Source: JANXQE01 sp035651635
Lineage (GTDB): Bacteria > Verrucomicrobiota > Verrucomicrobiia > Limisphaerales > UBA8199
Assembly: GCA_035651635.1 (NCBI GenBank)
Contig: DASRFK010000308.1
Coordinates: 1 to 10,176 of the forward strand
DNA: 10,176 bases
Reading direction: 5' to 3'
The notes under the pieces were generated by a model, which saw only the letters and a list, made by a program, of their open reading frames with translations, was not told the DNA's origin and ran no database searches. The translations under genes and the position numbers were made by a program. This document shows, piece after piece, positions 6,888 through 10,176 of the stretch. The first letter of the stretch is position 1. The number at the start of each line of letters is the position of its first letter.

Positions 6888-8194
6888 AACATTTGAAAAA
6901 AGGTCCTCTGGGCCGGGCCGCCCGGCTCATGAAATTGGGGGCCGGTCTAGCTGGAAGCTACCTCGGTTATCAATTGCACCGCCCATTCATAAATGAGGAA
7001 CGTGCAACGGGCCAACATCGTGCCTTGAGGCAAAAGCATGCAAAACAAGTTCGCGAGGGGCTTCAAGACCTTCGCGGCCCAATCATGAAACTGGGACAAG
7101 CCCTCAGCATGCAAACGCATTTCCTGGGGGAGGAAATGATCGAAGAATTGTCGGCCCTGCAGATGCACGCGCCTCCCATGCATACGAGCCTGATGCGGGC
7201 TCAGTTCAAGACTGCTTTAGGAAAGTATCCGGAGGATGTATTTCGTTCTTTTGAACATCAACCCTTCGCTGCCGCTTCCCTGGGCCAGGTCCATTGGGCC
7301 GTGACGAAAGGAGGCGAAAGCGTTGCGGTCAAAATTCAGTATCCAGCAATGCGTGAGGCCATCGAAAGTGATTTCAAAGCCATACGCACAGCAGGTTTCG
7401 CAATTCGATTAACAGGGCATCTGCAAGATTCGGTCATTCAGGAAACGGAACGCGGGATTCTCGAAGAGACGGATTATGTGAACGAGGCTCGAAATATTGA
7501 GCATTTTGAAAAAGCCCTTGCGCCTCTCGGGTTCGTGAATGTTCCGAAAGTGCATCATGACCTCAGTTCGGATCAGGTGCTAACGATGTCCCGTGTCCCT
7601 GGATTGCGTTTGCAGGAGTTTCTCAAAACAAATCCTTCGCAACAAGTACGTGACAAGCTCGGCACCGGCTTGACGAGGCTTTTCTTTTTCCAATTGTTCC
7701 GAGTTCAAGCCCTTCATGCCGATCCGCACCCAGGAAATTATCTGTTTAACAATGATGGGACAATTGGGCTGGTAGATTTTGGATGTGTGAAATACTTGAA
7801 ACCAGACGTTGTCCGTTGTTATGCCCAGTTTTGGTCGAGAGAATGGGTGCACGATCGCAAATTGTTGGCGGAGATCATCCACGTTATCTTTGGTCCGAAT
7901 GTCTCACCTGACGAAGCCCGCGTGCGGCGATGCATGAACGGTATTAGGGCGTTCTACGATGAATTCCACCCGTTAAATATAAAAAATGAGCCGCTTCAAC
8001 TCGCGGACCCAAAATTCATGGATGGTTTGGCGAGGCTGGCCAAAATCCTCGTTAAAAATAAATTTCTCTCCCCGGAATTTGTGTTCCTCTCGCGCACCGA
8101 ATCCGGTATGTGCAATCTGCTGCACATCTTGAAAGCACGGGTAGCGACGACACAGATTGCACGGGAGTGGATGCCATCATCACTCGTAGTGTGA
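6884..8194 (+). CDS. ABC1/AarF/UbiB-family atypical kinase-like protein
   Basis: A 436-residue protein of the ABC1 (UbiB/COQ8) family, atypical protein-kinase-like ATPases linked to ubiquinone and other isoprenoid lipids. The diagnostic features are present: the KxGQ motif K69-L-G-Q72, the Ala-rich nucleotide loop A129-A-A-S-L-G-Q-V-H137, lysine K150 in VAVKIQYP, EETDYVNEARN, the catalytic D280-PHPGN285, and the metal-binding D298-F-G300. All key residues look intact, so it should be active. There is no C-terminal pair of membrane helices as in E. coli UbiB. The GTG at 6884 is chosen because it overlaps the TetR stop (GTGA) and has GGTGGGAG just upstream; an earlier TTG at 6782 would lie deep inside the TetR gene. 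No quinone genes are nearby. Its place before a P450 and a glycosyltransferase suggests it supports a lipid-modifying pathway, for example by extracting or presenting a membrane substrate; this is inferred. Confidence 0.93.
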   Translation: MKHLKKGPLGRAARLMKLGAGLAGSYLGYQLHRPFINEERATGQHRALRQKHAKQVREGLQDLRGPIMKLGQALSMQTHFLGEEMIEELSALQMHAPPMHTSLMRAQFKTALGKYPEDVFRSFEHQPFAAASLGQVHWAVTKGGESVAVKIQYPAMREAIESDFKAIRTAGFAIRLTGHLQDSVIQETERGILEETDYVNEARNIEHFEKALAPLGFVNVPKVHHDLSSDQVLTMSRVPGLRLQEFLKTNPSQQVRDKLGTGLTRLFFFQLFRVQALHADPHPGNYLFNNDGTIGLVDFGCVKYLKPDVVRCYAQFWSREWVHDRKLLAEIIHVIFGPNVSPDEARVRRCMNGIRAFYDEFHPLNIKNEPLQLADPKFMDGLARLAKILVKNKFLSPEFVFLSRTESGMCNLLHILKARVATTQIAREWMPSSLVV

Positions 8195-9567
8195 GCTCTT
8201 CAGTGCCAAATGGGCCTAAAGGGCAATTGTTTTGGGGAAATGGTCTCCAATTCGGGCGAGATCCTTTGGGGTTCTTGGAGCGCACTGGTCGTGATTACGG
8301 GGATGCCGTGCAACTCCGTTTCGGAACTACGATAATTTATCTTCTCAGCAATCCGGAGCTGATTGAGGCCGTTCTCACCAATAAAGCAGATTTTCCTAAG
8401 TCGGATTTGCTTCGCGGGCCCCTGATGCGTCGGGTTGCTGGTAACGGAATCTTTCTGAGTGAGGGCGAATTCTGGGTTCGACAACGTCGATTGATGCAAC
8501 CCTCTTTTCATCGTGAACGCATCAGCGCGTATGCACGAATTATGTCCCAGTATTCATCACGTATGTGCACCGGCTGGACAGCTGGTTCTACGATTCATCT
8601 TCAAAATGAAATGATGAGGCTCACGCTGGCGATTGTAAACAAGGCCTTGTTCAATGTCGAAATTCACGAATCGAGGTGCAAAGAAGTTTCGGCGGCTTTC
8701 GAAGAGATTTCAAATCGGATTGCACCTTCTTCAAGTTTGTTCCGAATTCTCCTAGGTTCTGCACTTCGCCTTGGACATGCGGAATTCGAAAGAGCAGTAC
8801 GACGCCTGGATAACGTGATTAACGAGTTGATTTCCGAACACGCCTCATCGCGACAAGACTCTAATGACCTGCTTTCAACGTTGATGCAGGCACGTGATGA
8901 GCAGGGCAAGCGTATGACGGACAATCAGCTGCGGGATGAGGTCATTACACTATTCTTGGCTGGCCACGAGACGACTGCGATCAGTCTAACGTGGACCATT
9001 TATCTAATCACTCAACATCCGGAAGTGGAAACTCGCATTATCAACGAATTGGATTCTGAGCTTGCCGGCCGGACGGTTCAACTCGAAGACGTCTCGAAAC
9101 TTTGTTACTTGGAGAAGGTTATCAAGGAAGCAATGCGGTTGTACCCTCCAGTTTGGGTGATGGCTCGGATGTCTGCCAGGGACCAGGCTCTTGGGTCTTG
9201 GAGCTTACCAAGGGGAACCCACCTCTTTCTGAGCCAGTGGGTCGTGCATCGCGACGCTCGATTTTACAAAAATCCCAAGGATTTTAATCCTGACCGCTGG
9301 ACGGATGCGTTTACGCATAACCTTCCAAAATACGCCTACTTTCCTTTCGGTGGCGGACCACGCGTTTGCATCGGTCAATCGTTTGCCATGCTCGAAGTCA
9401 TTATTGCGCTCGCCACCGTTTTCCAAAACGCGCGGCTCACCGTCAGAGGCAGGCAAGACATTCGGCCTCGTCCAAGTCTCACGCTGAGACCGGAAGGTCC
9501 CATATACATGCTCGTCGGCAAGCACCTCAGTAAACCTGATGAAGGCACACGACTCCAGGAAAGGTAA
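8191..9567 (+). CDS. cytochrome P450 monooxygenase
   Basis: A 458-residue haem-thiolate monooxygenase, full length for a soluble bacterial P450. Seen in order: the N-terminal PNGPKGQLFWGN and DPLGFL segment, helix C W-x-x-x-R (FWVRQRRLMQPSF), the I-helix oxygen-activating motif A257-GHETT262, the ExxR pair E313-A-M-R316, NPDRW, and the haem loop F386-GGGPRVC-I-G395 with cysteine ligand C393. All catalytic residues are intact. There is no N-terminal membrane anchor. The GTG at 8191 is chosen because it overlaps the stop of the ABC1 gene in GTGA, a second such junction in the operon; GTG at 8167 is an alternative. No ferredoxin or reductase gene is seen, so electrons must come from elsewhere. 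The sequence resembles bacterial P450s that hydroxylate fatty acids or terpenoids, but the substrate cannot be read from the sequence. The next gene overlaps its 3' end. Confidence 0.96.
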   Translation: MSSSVPNGPKGQLFWGNGLQFGRDPLGFLERTGRDYGDAVQLRFGTTIIYLLSNPELIEAVLTNKADFPKSDLLRGPLMRRVAGNGIFLSEGEFWVRQRRLMQPSFHRERISAYARIMSQYSSRMCTGWTAGSTIHLQNEMMRLTLAIVNKALFNVEIHESRCKEVSAAFEEISNRIAPSSSLFRILLGSALRLGHAEFERAVRRLDNVINELISEHASSRQDSNDLLSTLMQARDEQGKRMTDNQLRDEVITLFLAGHETTAISLTWTIYLITQHPEVETRIINELDSELAGRTVQLEDVSKLCYLEKVIKEAMRLYPPVWVMARMSARDQALGSWSLPRGTHLFLSQWVVHRDARFYKNPKDFNPDRWTDAFTHNLPKYAYFPFGGGPRVCIGQSFAMLEVIIALATVFQNARLTVRGRQDIRPRPSLTLRPEGPIYMLVGKHLSKPDEGTRLQER

Positions 9568-10135
9568 AAATGCTTGGCATGCGTTGATACCCGCTATCGG
9601 AACTGATGGTGACGTTTATCCTTTCATCGGTCTTGGCGCTGAACTCTCCAAACGTGGTTATCGGGTAACGATTGCAACGCACGAACACTTCGCGGCGTAT
9701 GCGAAAGCAGCGGGACTTGACTTTGTTTCCTTGATTTCCAACACGGAAACCGACGCTTTGGTGCGACAAAAAGATTTTTGGCATCCTCTCAAAGGACCGA
9801 TCGTCATCTCGCGTTGGCACGCCAAATTAGTACCCCGGCAATACAACGTTCTATTGAAACTGGCATCGGAGAAAAAAACGTTTATTGTGGCGAACCCGGG
9901 CGTTGTGGTGGGTCGCATAATTCAGGAACAACTTAAAACACGTTTATTTAGCGTCGTTTTGCAGCCTTGGCTAATTCCCAGTTTTGTTGAACCCCCGGTC
10001 ATGATGGGGGGGCTAACCTTACCACGGTGGGCACCGAAATCAGCGCGCAAGCTCTACATACGGCTATTCGATAAAATTGGTGTCACCGGTCGGTTCAAAA
10101 GGGACCCCCTCGGGTCGAAATGGGGTCCCTTTTGA
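9539..10135 (+). CDS. glycosyltransferase (GT1/GT28-like), N-terminal half only
   Basis: 198 residues matching the N-terminal acceptor domain of MGT/sterol-glucosyltransferase-like enzymes (usually about 400-430 residues). The Rossmann start is clear at residues about 14-47, ALIPAIGTDGDVYPFIGLG followed by AELSKRGYRVTIAT, then HFAAYAKAAGLDFVSL and TETDALVRQKDFWHPLKGP. The C-terminal sugar-nucleotide-binding domain is missing: after LYIRLFDKIG the frame enters a hairpin and stops at TGA 10133-10135. The remaining 41 bases show no continuation in any frame. The gene is therefore probably disrupted by an inserted repeat or a rearrangement, and the fragment is unlikely to transfer sugar on its own. 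The ATG at 9539 overlaps the P450 gene by 29 bases and has no good ribosome site, while a strong one fits an out-of-frame ATG at 9570. A whole enzyme would glycosylate a small lipophilic acceptor, plausibly the hydroxylated P450 product. Confidence 0.8.
   Translation: MKAHDSRKGKNAWHALIPAIGTDGDVYPFIGLGAELSKRGYRVTIATHEHFAAYAKAAGLDFVSLISNTETDALVRQKDFWHPLKGPIVISRWHAKLVPRQYNVLLKLASEKKTFIVANPGVVVGRIIQEQLKTRLFSVVLQPWLIPSFVEPPVMMGGLTLPRWAPKSARKLYIRLFDKIGVTGRFKRDPLGSKWGPF
9557..9564 (+). promoter_or_regulatory. Shine-Dalgarno site of the glycosyltransferase
   Basis: AGGAAAGG lies inside the last codons of the P450 gene and is five bases before ATG 9570, ideal spacing. That ATG is out of frame with the glycosyltransferase and stops after five codons (M-L-G-M-R). 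The in-frame ATG 9539 has no such site. Either the site serves an in-frame weak start further down (TTG 9584), or one base is missing or extra between 9570 and 9590. Confidence 0.45.
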
Positions 10136-10136
10136 A
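10094..10136. terminator. strong hairpin, terminator-like, ending the glycosyltransferase fragment
   Basis: TTCAAAAGGGACCCC (10094-10108) and GGGGTCCCTTTTGAA (10122-10136) form a perfect 15-bp inverted repeat with a 13-base loop. The 8-bp GC core with AAAA before and TTTT after fits an intrinsic terminator working in both directions. It lies inside the reading frame of a gene that should continue, so it may instead be the edge of an inserted repeat element. The hairpin itself is certain; its role is not. Confidence 0.6.
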
Positions 10137-10167
10137 ATTTCAAAACTCCCCACCTGTGGGATTTTGA
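10130..10167. repeat. palindrome and second imperfect hairpin at the window end
   Basis: TTTTGAAATTTCAAAA (10130-10145) is a perfect 16-base palindrome sharing its left half with the preceding hairpin. Its right half begins a second inverted repeat, TCAAAA-c-TCC-c-CAC (10140-10153) against GTGGGATTTTGA (10156-10167), with two bulged bases. The arms TTCAAAA and TTTTGA thus alternate four times in about 75 bases, a composite layout like REP/BIME or MITE-type elements. No transposase gene is visible, and the window ends too soon to define the element. Confidence 0.45.
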
Positions 10168-10176
10168 CTCAATGTT

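Noticed and set aside
8110..8190. Upstream start extending the P450 by 27 residues
   Set aside because: It would lie inside the ABC1 gene; the extra residues are polar, are not a membrane anchor and do not match P450 N-termini.

Overview
The window looks like a chromosomal segment of a Verrucomicrobiota bacterium, possibly the Pedosphaera/Limisphaerales side. This is inferred from gene style and no marker gene is present. The supporting signs are a secreted PQQ-type propeller protein opening with QWRGPNRDG, an ECF sigma factor carrying a very large C-terminal extension, and a neighbouring Ala/Trp-rich helical-repeat protein. No tRNA, rRNA, CRISPR array or transposase gene was seen.

Left part (1-1374, + strand): a terminator-like hairpin at 47-76 is followed by a PQQ-like beta-propeller gene that is readable only by changing frame twice, near 455-462 and near 920-927. 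It also lacks a convincing start codon. It is either a decayed gene or carries sequence errors.

Middle part (1428-5713, - strand): two genes 14 bases apart form an apparent operon. The first in transcription order encodes an 873-residue ECF sigma factor. Its sigma domains are followed by two hydrophobic segments and about 560 residues of helical repeats. The second encodes a 549-residue protein with an N-terminal membrane anchor or signal and the same kind of repeat. In both proteins a motif of the form (W)A-x-x-D-P-x-x-A-x-x-W recurs at about 31-32 residues; in the sigma factor the prolines fall at residues 744, 776, 808 and 840. The likely picture is a membrane-tethered sigma factor with a built-in sensing or docking domain and a repeat-protein partner. 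The sigma start codon lies inside a perfect 8-bp inverted repeat.

Divergent intergenic region (5714-6221): it contains no recognisable gene. It ends in two near-identical, inverted palindromes (6133-6146 and 6183-6196) that look like operators for the adjacent TetR regulator.

Right part (6222-10135, + strand): a tightly packed operon of a TetR regulator, an ABC1/UbiB-type atypical kinase, a cytochrome P450 and a glycosyltransferase. The first two junctions are 4-base GTGA overlaps and the third is a 29-base overlap. The set suggests a self-regulated pathway in which the P450 oxidises a lipid- or terpenoid-like molecule, the transferase glycosylates it, and the ABC1 protein assists, all under TetR control. 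The substrate is unknown. The glycosyltransferase is only its N-terminal half: it ends inside a strong hairpin (10094-10136) that starts a run of interleaved inverted repeats reaching the window end.
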